A stretch of 64,000 nt of DNA, from positions 54,093-118,092 of the forward strand of contig CAUBIC010000004.1 of NCBI GenBank assembly GCA_958435945.1, read 5' to 3'. The position numbers and the translations under genes were made by a program. How positions within the stretch are numbered: the first letter of the stretch is position 1; each line of letters starts with the position of its first letter. The stretch is from an uncultured Collinsella sp. GTDB lineage: Bacteria > Actinomycetota > Coriobacteriia > Coriobacteriales > Coriobacteriaceae. Positions 1 to 11,389 of the stretch are shown here, piece after piece. The notes beneath the pieces were generated by a model. It saw nothing but the letters and a program-made list of their open reading frames with translations, did no database searches and had not been told where the DNA came from.

Positions 1-2
1 TC

Positions 3-236
3 GCTACCGGCACCAACAACCGTCAGGTTGATTCCATCGTCGACGAGATTGAGGAGAAGGTCGCCGAGGCTTGCGGCGAGCACCCGTTTTCCATCGAGGG
101 CCGCGAGCAGAAGACCTGGATGCTCATGGACTACGGTTCGGTTGTCGTCCACGTCTTCACTCCTGAGGCGCGCGAGTTCTACCGTCTCGAAAAGCTCTGG
201 GGCGACGCCCCCCAGCTTCCCCTCGACCTCCTCTAG
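3..236 (+). CDS. rsfS: Ribosomal silencing factor RsfS, C-terminal part
   Basis: Only the last 77 codons are in the window; the gene starts upstream. The translated tail contains the RsfS/Iojap signature region: a tryptophan-containing strand (TWMLMDYGSVVVHVF) followed by EAREFYRLEKLW and a short C-terminus ending PLDLL. Family knowledge: RsfS binds ribosomal protein uL14 on the large subunit and blocks 30S joining when nutrients are limiting. The 3' end is followed within about 45 bases by a strong intrinsic terminator, so rsfS is the last gene of its transcript. Identity is confident; the start cannot be judged. Confidence 0.9.
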   Translation, partial: ATGTNNRQVDSIVDEIEEKVAEACGEHPFSIEGREQKTWMLMDYGSVVVHVFTPEAREFYRLEKLWGDAPQLPLDLL

Positions 237-279
237 TAGCTCATTTGGGACGGGCTTTTTAGCTAACCTTTACCGTTCG

Positions 280-320
280 CCGGGCAGCTGCATCATTCGC
301 AGCTGCCCGGTTTTCTTTTT
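280..320 (+). terminator. Intrinsic terminator of rsfS
   Basis: A perfect 12-bp stem (CCGGGCAGCTGC at 280-291 with its complement at 299-310) closes a 7-base loop and is followed by TTTTCTTTTT. It lies between convergent rsfS and dinB. The T-run is only on the plus-strand side, so it mainly serves rsfS. Confidence 0.9.
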
Positions 321-330
321 GCCATAGGGA

Positions 331-1584
331 CTAATCGTTGAAGCGGGATTGGCGGCCGAAGGATAGGGCGGTGTCGCCGAACTTGTCTCGGACGGCGTCG
401 ATGGCGAGCGAGAGGTCGCGACGGTCGCTGGATTGGGCTCCGCGGTCGTCGATTTCGCAGAACAGGTCGGTCTGGATACCGCCCTGATGGTCAAAGTCGC
501 TCATGCCGACGCCCGCCAGGCGCACATGCATCCCTTCCTGCCAGATGTTGTCGAGCAGTTCGAGCGCCACTGCCACGAAGATGTTCTCATCGTCGGTCGG
601 ATGGGGCAGCCGGCGCTGTGCCGAGCGTCCGCTTCCATACGAATACTTGAGTTTGAGCGTCACCGTGGCGCCCGTTAGTCCCTGACGGCGCAGACGGCGT
701 CCCACTGACTCTCCCAATAGCGCAATCGCCGCTTCGATGTCCTCACGCTCAGTCAAATCTTTCGCAAAGGTGCGTTCATTGCTGACCGACTTGACCTCGC
801 GCTCTTCATCGAGGCTCGTGACTTCGGAGAGTTCGAGTCCCAGCGCACGCTGGCGCATGCGTTCGCCGCTGATGCCAAAAATAGAGGCCAAGGTGGATTT
901 CGGTGCGCGGGATAGCTCGCCGAGCGTGTAGATGCGCATGCGGCGCAGTCGCTCTTCTGCCGAGCGCCCGATGCCGCTCATGGCAGATACCGGCAGCGCT
1001 GCCAAAAAGCGCTGCTCGGTTCCAGGGCGCACGATGGTCAGCCCAAATGGCTTGTCCCGCTCGCTTGCGATCTTTGCGACCGTCTTGTTACAGCCCACGC
1101 CAATGGAGCAGGTCACCCCCAGCGCCGCCACACGATCACTGATGCGCCGCGCTACCAGCAGTGGGTCCTCGGGCGCAAAACGACCCGGTGTGATATCGAT
1201 AAAGGCCTCGTCGATGGAAACGCGCTCCACGCGCGGTGTCTCATCGGCGAGAATCGCCATGACCTGTGCGCTCACCTCACGGTAGCGATCGAAGTGTCCG
1301 TGCGTCCAAATGGCCTGCGGGCACAGGCGCCGCGCCTCGGCCGAGGCCATGGCAGAATGCACGCCAAAGCGACGTGCCTCATACGAACACGTGGACACGA
1401 CGCCGCGTGACTTGGCGTCTCCGCCCACGATGAGCGGCTTTCCGCGCCATTCGGGATGATCGAGCATCTCCACGCTCGCAAAAAATGCATCGAGGTCCAT
1501 CAGGCCCACCGCTGGACCCGTCCAGGGCGGCGGCGTGACGCCCGCAGCATCCTCATAACCGTATGTATGTTCGCGTCTTTCCAT
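331..1584 (-). CDS. dinB: DNA polymerase IV (Y-family translesion polymerase)
   Basis: 417-residue Y-family polymerase that copies past damaged or misaligned template bases. The catalytic motif MDLDAFFASVE sits at about residues 29-39 and VSIDEAF at 122-128, giving metal ligands D30, D125 and E126. A helix-hairpin-helix thumb (SGIGRSAEERL) and a little-finger domain follow. A QTDLF motif near the C-terminus fits the beta-clamp binding consensus. About 25 residues precede the first catalytic strand, slightly more than usual. The gene is monocistronic, convergent with rsfS. A TATACT hexamer 6 bases before the ATG suggests a leaderless transcript. No SOS box was recognised upstream. Confidence 0.95.
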   Translation of the reverse strand: MERREHTYGYEDAAGVTPPPWTGPAVGLMDLDAFFASVEMLDHPEWRGKPLIVGGDAKSRGVVSTCSYEARRFGVHSAMASAEARRLCPQAIWTHGHFDRYREVSAQVMAILADETPRVERVSIDEAFIDITPGRFAPEDPLLVARRISDRVAALGVTCSIGVGCNKTVAKIASERDKPFGLTIVRPGTEQRFLAALPVSAMSGIGRSAEERLRRMRIYTLGELSRAPKSTLASIFGISGERMRQRALGLELSEVTSLDEEREVKSVSNERTFAKDLTEREDIEAAIALLGESVGRRLRRQGLTGATVTLKLKYSYGSGRSAQRRLPHPTDDENIFVAVALELLDNIWQEGMHVRLAGVGMSDFDHQGGIQTDLFCEIDDRGAQSSDRRDLSLAIDAVRDKFGDTALSFGRQSRFND

Positions 1585-1590
1585 GTCATG

Positions 1591-1596
1591 AGTATA
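1591..1596 (-). promoter_or_regulatory. Candidate -10 element of dinB (leaderless)
   Basis: On the minus strand TATACT lies six bases upstream of the dinB ATG (A at 1584). This spacing would put the transcription start on the A of the start codon. No convincing -35 is visible and no Shine-Dalgarno sequence fits, both consistent with a leaderless mRNA. Confidence 0.45.
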
Positions 1597-1700
1597 CCGC
1601 GCAGCTCATGTGGGGTGCGTGTATGTGCTTGCAAATCGCGAATTCTTGTCTAAGATATGGATTTGCCCTCGACTACACCGAAGAAGTTGGTCTCACGGAC

Positions 1701-1729
1701 TTCACCTGCCCGCGTCGATGGCGTATTAT
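1701..1729 (+). promoter_or_regulatory. Candidate sigma70-type promoter of rpsP
   Basis: TTCACC (1701-1706) and TATTAT (1724-1729) are separated by 17 bases, about 55 bases before the rpsP start. A small GCAGC/GCTGC hairpin lies in the leader just before the ribosome-binding site. Confidence 0.5.
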
Positions 1730-1785
1730 GTTCAACTGTTTGTTTGTAGTTGCAGCCTAAAGCTGCTTGGTTGGAGGAGTTTCCT

Positions 1786-2127
1786 TTGGCAGTCAAGATT
1801 CGCCTTGCTCGTCACGGCGCTAAGAAGCGTCCGTACTACCGTGTCGTCGTCGCCGATTCCCGCGCCCCGCGTGACGGTCGTATCATCGAGGAGGTTGGCC
1901 GCTACAACCCGATGACCGCCCCCAAGACCATCAACCTCGACCTCGAGAAGATTGCTGACTGGCAGTCCAAGGGCGCTCAGCTCACCGACGCCGTCACCGC
2001 TCTGGTCAAGGCCGCCAACGAGGGCGAGAAGACCGAGACCGTCGTCAAGAAGTCCAAGAAGCAGCTCGCCAAAGAGGCCGAGGCCGCTAAGGCTGCCGCT
2101 GAGGCCGCTGAGGGCGCCGAGGAGTAA
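1786..2127 (+). CDS. rpsP: 30S ribosomal protein bS16
   Basis: 113-residue small-subunit protein. The N-terminus AVKIRLARHGAKKRPYYRVV and the block RDGRIIEEVGRYNP are diagnostic of bS16. The chosen start is TTG at 1786, directly before the conserved AVKIRL and 7 bases after a strong GGAGGAG; an in-frame ATG at 1750 lies upstream of that site and would add 12 non-conserved residues. The C-terminal 35 residues are a Lys/Ala/Glu-rich tail, as in many actinobacterial homologues. It heads the usual rpsP-khpA-rimM-trmD cluster and ends four bases before khpA. Confidence 0.95.
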   Translation: MAVKIRLARHGAKKRPYYRVVVADSRAPRDGRIIEEVGRYNPMTAPKTINLDLEKIADWQSKGAQLTDAVTALVKAANEGEKTETVVKKSKKQLAKEAEAAKAAAEAAEGAEE

Positions 2128-2130
2128 ATC

Positions 2131-2415
2131 GTGCCTGAGGTTGACGCTGCACAGCTCGAGGGTGAGGCAATGCTCTCAGATCGCATCGCCGATCTCGTCG
2201 AATATCTCGTTGTTCAGATCGTCGACGACCCGGATTCCGTGAGCCTCGAGGTCATCGATGGCGACGACGCCTCCACGATTGAGGTTTCGGTTGCCGAGGA
2301 TGACGTCGCTAAGGTCATCGGCCGTCGTGGCCGTACCATTAAGGCCATTCGCACGCTCGCCCGTGCACTGGCCGCTCGCCTCGACACCGCTGTCGAGGTA
2401 GAGGTTCTGGGCTAG
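2131..2415 (+). CDS. khpA: KH-domain RNA-binding protein KhpA
   Basis: 94-residue single type II KH domain protein with a GTG start. The GxxG loop is visible as GRRGRTIKAIRTLARALA near residue 65. Family knowledge: KhpA partners with KhpB/EloR in other Gram-positives and binds many RNAs, influencing cell elongation and division. The position between rpsP and rimM is conserved in many Gram-positives. Start codon and spacing (3 bases after rpsP) indicate translational coupling. Confidence 0.9.
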   Translation: MPEVDAAQLEGEAMLSDRIADLVEYLVVQIVDDPDSVSLEVIDGDDASTIEVSVAEDDVAKVIGRRGRTIKAIRTLARALAARLDTAVEVEVLG

Positions 2416-2419
2416 GACC

Positions 2420-2941
2420 TTGAGGTCCCAGTACAAAAACATCGCCCGTGTGGTCAAGCCGCACGGAAGGAAGGGGGAGGTCCTCGCGCAGCCGCTGCGG
2501 GGGCTTCCTTCTGTATTGGAGCCGGGTATGCGTGTTGCCTTGACGCCGCCGGCGCTCAAGCGCGACCGTTTTTGCACGGTCGTGTCCGTCACCGATACGG
2601 GCGATGGCGATCTGGTTTCGTTTGAGGGCATAGACGACTTGACGGCCGCCGAGGGCATCACCGGATGCTATGTGCTGGCCAATCGTGACGACTTCGAGCT
2701 CGATTCGCTCGACGCCGCCTATACCGACCTCATGGGTCGCGAGGTGGTCGACGAGCGCTTTGGCTCGCTCGGCACGATTGTCGAGATCATGTCGACGCCC
2801 GCCAACGATGTTTGGGTTGTCGAGGGCGATCGGTACGGCGAGGTGCTGATTCCCGTGGTCGAGCAGGTTGTGCTCGATCTTCCCGACACAGGAACAATTT
2901 CCGTCCACGTTATGGACGGCTTGATCGATATGGACAAGTAG
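2420..2941 (+). CDS. rimM: Ribosome maturation factor RimM
   Basis: 173-residue 16S rRNA processing factor. The N-terminal RimM barrel starts with the family motif ARVVKPHGRKGEVLAQPL. The C-terminal PRC-barrel-like domain contains LMGREVVDE and ends HVMDGLIDMDK. RimM binds uS19 and assists 30S head assembly. Initiation is probably TTG at 2420, four bases after khpA; no other in-frame start precedes the conserved block. It lies in the rpsP-khpA-rimM-trmD operon. Confidence 0.93.
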   Translation: MRSQYKNIARVVKPHGRKGEVLAQPLRGLPSVLEPGMRVALTPPALKRDRFCTVVSVTDTGDGDLVSFEGIDDLTAAEGITGCYVLANRDDFELDSLDAAYTDLMGREVVDERFGSLGTIVEIMSTPANDVWVVEGDRYGEVLIPVVEQVVLDLPDTGTISVHVMDGLIDMDK

Positions 2942-2951
2942 GGAGGACAGC

Positions 2952-3710
2952 ATGCTGATCGAGACCCTTTCGGTCTTTCCCGAGATGTTTGAGCCCGTCA
3001 TGTCCACGTCGATTTTGGGCCGCGCCCGCAAGGCCGGCCTTTTTGATTTTAAGGCGTATAACCTGCGCGATTGGACGCACGACCGCCATCGCACCGTCGA
3101 TGACGAGCCGTATGGCGGCGGGCAGGGCATGCTCATGAAGGTCGAGCCCATCGCCGAGGCCATCGAGGCCATCAGCTCCGAGGGTCCCAAGCCCACCGTG
3201 GTGTTCTTCACCCCCTGCGGCGAGCCCTTTACGCAGCATGTGGCCGAGCGCCTGCTCAAAAGCGAGCGCTTGCTGTTTGTGTGCAGCCGTTACGAGGGCG
3301 TCGATGAGCGCGCATATGCGTATGCCGATGAGCGTCTATCGATCGGCGACTACGTGCTCACGGGCGGCGAGCTGCCCGCTATGGTCGTAGCCGATGCCGT
3401 CGTACGGCTCATTCCCGGAGCCTTGGGCGACGAGATGAGCAACGTGGACGAGTCCTTCTCGACCGCTGAGGACGGTGGCCTGCTCGAGTACGCGCAGTAC
3501 ACCCGCCCCGCCGAGTTCAATGGCGAGGGCGTGCCGCCGGTGCTCGTAAGCGGCGACCACGCCAAGGTCGATGCCTGGCGTCGCAAAAACGCCATCGAGC
3601 GTACCTGTCGCTGGCGTCCCGATCTTATCGAGACGGCACGTCTTACGCCCAATGAGCGCGCGTACGCGCAGGAGATCCTGGACGCTTCGTTTTCGCAGAG
3701 CGAGGAGTGA
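2952..3710 (+). CDS. trmD: tRNA (guanine-37-N1)-methyltransferase TrmD
   Basis: 252-residue SPOUT methyltransferase that makes m1G37 in tRNAs and prevents +1 frameshifting. Diagnostic motifs are DDEPYGGGQGML (about 50-61), SRYEGVDERA (112-121, trefoil-knot and cofactor site) and SIGDYVLTGGELPAM (about 130-144). GGGAGGA sits 5 bases before the ATG. The gene overlaps nothing but ends two bases before the chosen lepB start, so the two are translationally coupled. Confidence 0.96.
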   Translation: MLIETLSVFPEMFEPVMSTSILGRARKAGLFDFKAYNLRDWTHDRHRTVDDEPYGGGQGMLMKVEPIAEAIEAISSEGPKPTVVFFTPCGEPFTQHVAERLLKSERLLFVCSRYEGVDERAYAYADERLSIGDYVLTGGELPAMVVADAVVRLIPGALGDEMSNVDESFSTAEDGGLLEYAQYTRPAEFNGEGVPPVLVSGDHAKVDAWRRKNAIERTCRWRPDLIETARLTPNERAYAQEILDASFSQSEE

Positions 3711-3712
3711 GA

Positions 3713-4276
3713 ATGGTTCCATCGCAGCATTCCGTGCTAAAGGGTGCGTTTGAGTGGGTCGTGGTTGTCGCAATCGCGCTGGTCGCCACCTTCTTGATTC
3801 GCTCGTTTGTGGTCGAACCCTTTGTGGTGCCTACCGGTTCCATGGAGTCCACGATCGAGATCGGAGACCAGATTCTGGCGCAGAAGGTGACGCTCGAACT
3901 CGGACAGCCCGTCAAGCAAGGCGATATCGTGGTGTTCCACAACCCCGATGCCACGTCCGAGCATGACGTGCTGGTAAAGCGCGTTATTGCCACGGCCGGC
4001 CAGACGGTCGACCTGCAGGACGGCAAGGTCGTCGTCGATGGCCAGGCGCTCGACGAGGACTATACGACTGGCATGAGCTGGCCGCTTTCGGTCCAAGCCC
4101 CCGGCGCTCAGGTGAGCTATCCCTACACCGTCCCTGACGACTGTGTGTGGGTGATGGGCGACAACCGCGAGAACTCTGCTGACTCCCGCTACTTTGGCCC
4201 GGTCGACCGCTCCGACTTGATTGCCGTGGCGCTTGTGCGCTACTGGCCGCTCAACCGTATCGGCGCTATCGATTAA
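3713..4276 (+). CDS. lepB: Signal peptidase I
   Basis: 187-residue type I signal peptidase that removes signal peptides from exported proteins at the outer face of the membrane. One N-terminal membrane segment spans about residues 14-30. The catalytic serine is in PTGSMESTI (Ser43) and the general-base lysine in LVKRVIATAGQTV (Lys89); the family box WVMGDNRENSADSRYFGPV is at 146-164. The ATG at 3713 is preferred over a GTG two codons upstream because the GAGGAG site is then correctly spaced. It would process the secreted protein encoded at 11.4 kb. Confidence 0.94.
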   Translation: MVPSQHSVLKGAFEWVVVVAIALVATFLIRSFVVEPFVVPTGSMESTIEIGDQILAQKVTLELGQPVKQGDIVVFHNPDATSEHDVLVKRVIATAGQTVDLQDGKVVVDGQALDEDYTTGMSWPLSVQAPGAQVSYPYTVPDDCVWVMGDNRENSADSRYFGPVDRSDLIAVALVRYWPLNRIGAID

Positions 4277-4283
4277 AAACCGC

Positions 4284-4289
4284 TATAGT
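4284..4289 (+). promoter_or_regulatory. Candidate -10 element upstream of glyQ
   Basis: TATAGT in the context CGCTATAGT lies about 47 bases before the glyQ ATG, just after the lepB stop. No clear -35 is present. It resembles the TGCTATAGT elements found before rpmB and rpsT, which is the main support. Confidence 0.35.
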
Positions 4290-4335
4290 ACAGTACCTAA
4301 CCGTGTAATCGTTTCGACGAGGGGATATAAGAGGC

Positions 4336-5247
4336 ATGAACGCTTCATCGCTTTCCTTCCAAGACATCATCCTGCGCCTCCAGCAGTACTGGGGCGAGCA
4401 GGGCTGCGTAATTATGCAGCCCTATGACTCCGAGGTCGGTGCCGGTACCTTCCATACCGCGACCACGCTGCGCTCGCTCGGTCCCGCCGAGTGGCGCACC
4501 TGCTATGCGCAGCCCTGCCGCCGTCCCGCCGACGGCCGCTACGGCGAGAACCCCAACCGCATGCAGCACTACTATCAGTTCCAGGTGCTCATCAAGCCCT
4601 CACCGGTCAACGCCCAGGAGCTTTACCTGGGGTCTCTTGCCGCCATTGGCCTGGACCCCAATGACCATGACGTCCGCTTTGTTGAGGACGACTGGGAGAG
4701 CCCGACGCTCGGCGCCTGGGGCCTTGGCTGGGAGGTCTGGCTCAATGGCATGGAGGTCACGCAGTTTACGTACTTCCAGCAGGTGGGCGGCATCGAGGTC
4801 GACCCCGTGCCTGTCGAGATCACCTATGGCCTGGAGCGCATCGCCATGTACGCCCAGGGCGTCAACTCGGTCTACGACCTGGTGTGGAGCTACCTGCCCG
4901 ACGGCACGCCCATGACCTACGGCGACGTGTTCCTGGAGAACGAGCGCGAGTTCAGCGCTTATAACTTTGAGGTCGCCAACGTCGAGATGATGCGTCAGAA
5001 GTTTGACGACTACGAGGCCGAGTGCCACTCCTGCCTGGAGCGCAAGCTGCCGCTGCCGGCATATGACTGCGTCATGAAGTGCAGCCATGCCTTCAACCTG
5101 CTCGATGCCCGCGGTGCGCTGTCCGCAGTCGAGCGCGCCAACTACATCCTGCGCGTCCGCGCCGTCGCCAAGGCGTGCTGCGAGGCCTATATGGCCGAGG
5201 TCGCCGGAATCAACGAGAATGCCGATCAGGAAGGCGAGGTGGCGTAA
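4336..5247 (+). CDS. glyQ: Glycyl-tRNA synthetase alpha subunit
   Basis: 303-residue catalytic subunit of the heterotetrameric (alpha2beta2) class II glycyl-tRNA synthetase. The N-terminus has the family block LRLQQYWGEQGCVIMQPYD and class II motif residues around RPADGRYGENPNR and VEITYGLERIAMY. It activates glycine with ATP; the beta subunit supplies tRNA binding. glyS follows after 3 bases, the standard bacterial arrangement. A GGGGAT site precedes the ATG. Confidence 0.96.
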   Translation: MNASSLSFQDIILRLQQYWGEQGCVIMQPYDSEVGAGTFHTATTLRSLGPAEWRTCYAQPCRRPADGRYGENPNRMQHYYQFQVLIKPSPVNAQELYLGSLAAIGLDPNDHDVRFVEDDWESPTLGAWGLGWEVWLNGMEVTQFTYFQQVGGIEVDPVPVEITYGLERIAMYAQGVNSVYDLVWSYLPDGTPMTYGDVFLENEREFSAYNFEVANVEMMRQKFDDYEAECHSCLERKLPLPAYDCVMKCSHAFNLLDARGALSAVERANYILRVRAVAKACCEAYMAEVAGINENADQEGEVA

Positions 5248-5250
5248 GCC

Positions 5251-7347
5251 ATGGCAGACGCTAAGGATTTCCTGTTTGAGATCGGTACGGAGGAAATGCC
5301 CTCTGCACCGCTGAACAATGCCGTCAAGCAGCTTGGCACTATGATCGCCAAGGGTCTCGATGAGGCCGGTCTGGCCCACGGTGAGGTCCGCGTGATCTCG
5401 AGCCCGCGTCGCCTGGCTGCGCTCGTGGCTAACGTCGCCACCGCGACCGATGAGGTTCACGAGGTCAAGCGCGGTCCCGCGGCCAACATCGCCTTCGATG
5501 CCGACGGTAACGCCACCAAGGCCGCCCAGGGCTTCGCCCGCAAGTGCGGTGTGGCTGCCGAGGATCTGGTCCGTCGCGAGGACACCGACGGCCGTGAGTA
5601 CGTATTTGCCGAGAAGAACATTCCTTCCGCCCCGGCCACCCCGATTCTGACGGCCCTGTGCGAGAAGACCATCGCCGGCCTGCAGTGGCCCAACTACCGC
5701 TCTCAGCGCTGGGGCCACGAGCACGCCACGTTCGTGCGTCCGGTCCGCTGGATCTGCTGCCTTTTGGGCGGGGATGTCGTGCCCGTGTCCTTTGCCGATG
5801 TGACGAGTGGCAACACCACGCGCGGCCACCGCGTGCTTGGTCCCGGTGACCATGTGGTCGCCAGCCCCGCTGTTTACGAGCAGGTGCTCGAGGACGCCGG
5901 CGTGCTTTCTGCCGAGCGCCGTCGTGAGGCCATCCTTGCCGGTATCGCCGAGGTCGAGGCTGCGCGCCCCGGCTGCCACGTCGATACGCCCAAGAAGGTC
6001 TTTGAGGAGGTCATCAACCTCTGCGAGTGGCCGACGGTGCTCGTCGGTACCTTCGATGAGGAGTTCCTCAAGGTGCCGCACGAGATCATCTGCGAGTCTA
6101 TGCTCACCAACCAGCGCTACTTCCCGATCTATGACGGCGAGGGCAAGCTGACGCGTGAGTTCGTGGTCGTCTCCAACAGTAAGCCCGAGAATGCCGAGCG
6201 CGTGATCGACGGCAACGAGCGTGTCGTGCGCGCCCGCCTGGACGACGCCAAGTTCTTCTACGAGGAGGATCTGAAGATCTCCCTCGACGAGTTCCGCGAG
6301 CGTCTGGCCAAGGTCGCCTTCCAGGAGAAGCTCGGCAGTGTGCTCGCCAAGTCCGAGCGTATTGAGCAGCTCGCGCTCGCCATCGCCCGCGAGGCCCATC
6401 TGGGCGCCCACCTTGCCGCCGATGCCGCTCGCGCCGCTCACCTGTGCAAGGCCGACCTTGTATCCAACGCCGTCGTTGAGTTCACGAGCCAGCAGGGCGT
6501 TATGGGCGGTTATTACGCTTCCGCGATGGGGGAGAACGACGAGGTCGCTCACGCTATTCGCGATCACTATCGTCCCCGCTTTGCCGGCGACGAGCTACCC
6601 GAGGGCACCGCTGGCTGCATCGTGGCTTGCGCCGACAAGCTCGATACCATTGCCGGCATCTTTGCCATCGGCGAGCCCCCGACCGGCTCTTCCGACCCGT
6701 ACGCGCTGCGTCGTGCCGCCATCGGCATCATCAATATCCTGCGCGACCGTCTGCCGATCGACCCCACGTCGCTCATCGACTTTGCGCTCGAGCTCTATAG
6801 CGAGCAGGGCATTGAGTTCGACGCCGCCGAGGTCGCCCAGCAGGTTCGCGACTTCTTCCACGGCCGTTTGGTGAGCATGGCCCGCGACGAGAAGATCCCG
6901 GCCGACACCGTTGCCGCCGTTTCCGCGGTGCACATCATTGCCCCGTCGGTCTTCTTCGCCCGCTGCGCCGCCCTCGATGAGGCCCGCAAGAACGACGCCG
7001 AGACCTTCGACAACCTTGCAACCGCCTACGCCCGCGCGGCGCACATCTCCAAGCCCGAGCTGGGCGCGGAGTACGATCGCGCCCTGATGGGCGAGGTCGA
7101 GCTTGCGCTTGCCGACGCCTCCGAGGCCGCTCAGACCGCCGTCGATGCCGCTCTCGCCGCTGAGGATTATCCTTCCGCGTTTGCCGCCCTCGCCGCCCTG
7201 CGCGCGCCCATCGACCGTTTCTTCGACGAGGTTATGGTCATGGACAAGGACGAGCAGCTCCGCGATAATCGCCTTAAGCTGCTTAACCGCTTCGAGGCCG
7301 TTTTCTCCGGCATCGCCAACATCGGTGAGCTTGCCCGCAAAAAGTAA
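5251..7347 (+). CDS. glyS: Glycyl-tRNA synthetase beta subunit
   Basis: 698-residue beta subunit, normal family length. It begins DFLFEIGTEEMPSAPLN, the conserved GlyS N-terminus, and contains RSQRWGHEHATFVRPVRWI. The middle HD-like region includes DKLDTIAGIFAIGEPPTGSSDPYALRRAA, typical of the family. The C-terminal DALR-like helical domain would bind the tRNA anticodon. It is coupled to glyQ. A weak overlap with long antisense frames is only a consequence of GC-rich codon use. Confidence 0.96.
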   Translation: MADAKDFLFEIGTEEMPSAPLNNAVKQLGTMIAKGLDEAGLAHGEVRVISSPRRLAALVANVATATDEVHEVKRGPAANIAFDADGNATKAAQGFARKCGVAAEDLVRREDTDGREYVFAEKNIPSAPATPILTALCEKTIAGLQWPNYRSQRWGHEHATFVRPVRWICCLLGGDVVPVSFADVTSGNTTRGHRVLGPGDHVVASPAVYEQVLEDAGVLSAERRREAILAGIAEVEAARPGCHVDTPKKVFEEVINLCEWPTVLVGTFDEEFLKVPHEIICESMLTNQRYFPIYDGEGKLTREFVVVSNSKPENAERVIDGNERVVRARLDDAKFFYEEDLKISLDEFRERLAKVAFQEKLGSVLAKSERIEQLALAIAREAHLGAHLAADAARAAHLCKADLVSNAVVEFTSQQGVMGGYYASAMGENDEVAHAIRDHYRPRFAGDELPEGTAGCIVACADKLDTIAGIFAIGEPPTGSSDPYALRRAAIGIINILRDRLPIDPTSLIDFALELYSEQGIEFDAAEVAQQVRDFFHGRLVSMARDEKIPADTVAAVSAVHIIAPSVFFARCAALDEARKNDAETFDNLATAYARAAHISKPELGAEYDRALMGEVELALADASEAAQTAVDAALAAEDYPSAFAALAALRAPIDRFFDEVMVMDKDEQLRDNRLKLLNRFEAVFSGIANIGELARKK

Positions 7348-7381
7348 GCTAGCCTGCGCATAAGCGCAAAAGGAGCCCCGC

Positions 7382-8257
7382 ATGGATTGCCCGGTCACCG
7401 CTCGTCCCACCGTTATCGTTATCTCCGACTCGCTTGGAGATACCGCTTGTGAGGTGGTGCTTGCGGCGTCCGGGCAATTTGATGAAGGGGCTTTTCATCT
7501 ATTGCGCCTGCCCAAGGTGAACTCGGTGGAGCAGGTAAAGTCGTTTGTGGGTCCGCGCGTCGATGCGGATCATCGCGATATTGCCGTGTTCCACACTATC
7601 GTCGACCCAGCGCTTCGCGCCCGCGTGCTCGATTATCTGGGCATGCTGCACATTCGCTCGGTCGACCTGATCGGCCCGACGCTTGCCGTGCTGTCGTCGC
7701 TTATTGGCGTGCCTCCCAAGGGCGTTGCGGGTGTGATTCACAAGACCGACGATCGCTATTTCCATCGTATCGAGGCTATGGAGTATTTCGTTGAGCACGA
7801 TGACGGGCGCGGCTGCGATGATCTGTCGGATGCCGATATCGTGCTGCTGGGTGTATCCCGCACGTCCAAGACGCCGCTGTCGATGTATTTGGCCTATCAG
7901 GGCTACAAGGTCGCCAACGTTCCGTTGGCCCAGGGCATAGAGCCGCCCAAGTCGATTTACGAGGTCGATCCGATGCGCCTGTTCGGTCTGATTTCGACCG
8001 TCGATGTGATTGCCGAGATTCGCGATAGCCGCCTGGGCGACGACTATGCCCGCGCCGTCGCCGGCTCTTATGCCGAGCCCGAGAGCGTGCGCGGCGAGCT
8101 CGAGGAGGCTCGTGCCCTCATGAAACGTCTGGGTTGCTTTGTGGTGCGCACCGACGGCAAGGCGATCGAGGAGAGTGCCTCCGAGATCATTGCCCACCTC
8201 GAAGAAATTCAAGAGGCAAGAGCCCGCCGTGCCGCCCGCCGCACCCAACAAAGCTAG
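7382..8257 (+). CDS. Pyruvate, phosphate dikinase regulatory protein (DUF299 family)
   Basis: 291-residue member of the bifunctional PPDK/PEP synthase regulatory family. It phosphorylates the dikinase on a threonine using ADP and removes that phosphate by Pi-dependent phosphorolysis (family knowledge). The N-terminus TVIVISDSLGDTACEVV and the P-loop-like block LLGVSRTSKTPLSMYLA are the diagnostic features. The target gene ppdK lies immediately downstream in the same orientation, so substrate assignment to PPDK rather than PEP synthase is well supported. RBS AAGGAG precedes the ATG. Confidence 0.92.
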   Translation: MDCPVTARPTVIVISDSLGDTACEVVLAASGQFDEGAFHLLRLPKVNSVEQVKSFVGPRVDADHRDIAVFHTIVDPALRARVLDYLGMLHIRSVDLIGPTLAVLSSLIGVPPKGVAGVIHKTDDRYFHRIEAMEYFVEHDDGRGCDDLSDADIVLLGVSRTSKTPLSMYLAYQGYKVANVPLAQGIEPPKSIYEVDPMRLFGLISTVDVIAEIRDSRLGDDYARAVAGSYAEPESVRGELEEARALMKRLGCFVVRTDGKAIEESASEIIAHLEEIQEARARRAARRTQQS

Positions 8258-8353
8258 CTTATTGGATTAGCTTAAAAAACCTGATACTGATAAAGCGATT
8301 TAGCAAATAACTTGCATTTGACCTGCGAGTTTCTTGTAGTGGTATCTCCATAA

Positions 8354-8401
8354 GGTAACCACCTTTACCTACCGTTTACCGCTAGTTTTAGCACGTTTAC
8401 C
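8354..8401 (+). promoter_or_regulatory. Candidate operator: phased TTTACC repeats upstream of ppdK
   Basis: Three TTTACC copies start at 8364, 8375 and 8396, spaced 11 and 21 bases, which is close to one and two helical turns. An inverted GGTAA (8354-8358) forms GGTAA-N6-TTACC with the first copy. A small GCTA-N4-TAGC palindrome lies between copies two and three. The repeats sit in an unusually AT-rich 266-base gap before ppdK, about 125-160 bases from its start. The regulator is unknown. Confidence 0.4.
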
Positions 8402-8523
8402 AAACCTCGTATCCTCTGCTCAAGCCCGTTCAAATCCCGCCGTATAGTTCCCTCACGGCCCGCATCCGGTGGGTCGATTCGTCACCACGGTCGCGCGCGA
8501 GAGCGCATGGAAGGGGAAGTATC

Positions 8524-11274
<2,751 letters not shown>

Positions 11275-11314
11275 CTGAGTCGCGTTCCATTTGCGCCTTT
11301 TACGCCCCCCTTCG

Positions 11315-11349
11315 CGCCGTCGCGCCCCCCGTGGACGCGGCGGCGTTTT
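11315..11349 (+). terminator. Intrinsic terminator of ppdK
   Basis: CGCCGTCGCG (11315-11324) pairs with CGCGGCGGCG (11336-11345) with one G-U pair, followed by TTTT. It separates ppdK from the secreted-protein gene starting at 11390, so that gene probably has its own promoter. Confidence 0.7.
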
Positions 11350-11389
11350 ACGTTGGTTCAATACATTGGCAACTGACGGGAGGACTGCG

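Noticed and set aside
241..270. A GGGACGGGC word after rsfS as another REP-like copy
   Set aside because: It lacks the inverted partner and the full GGGGACGG core seen at 35107-35166.
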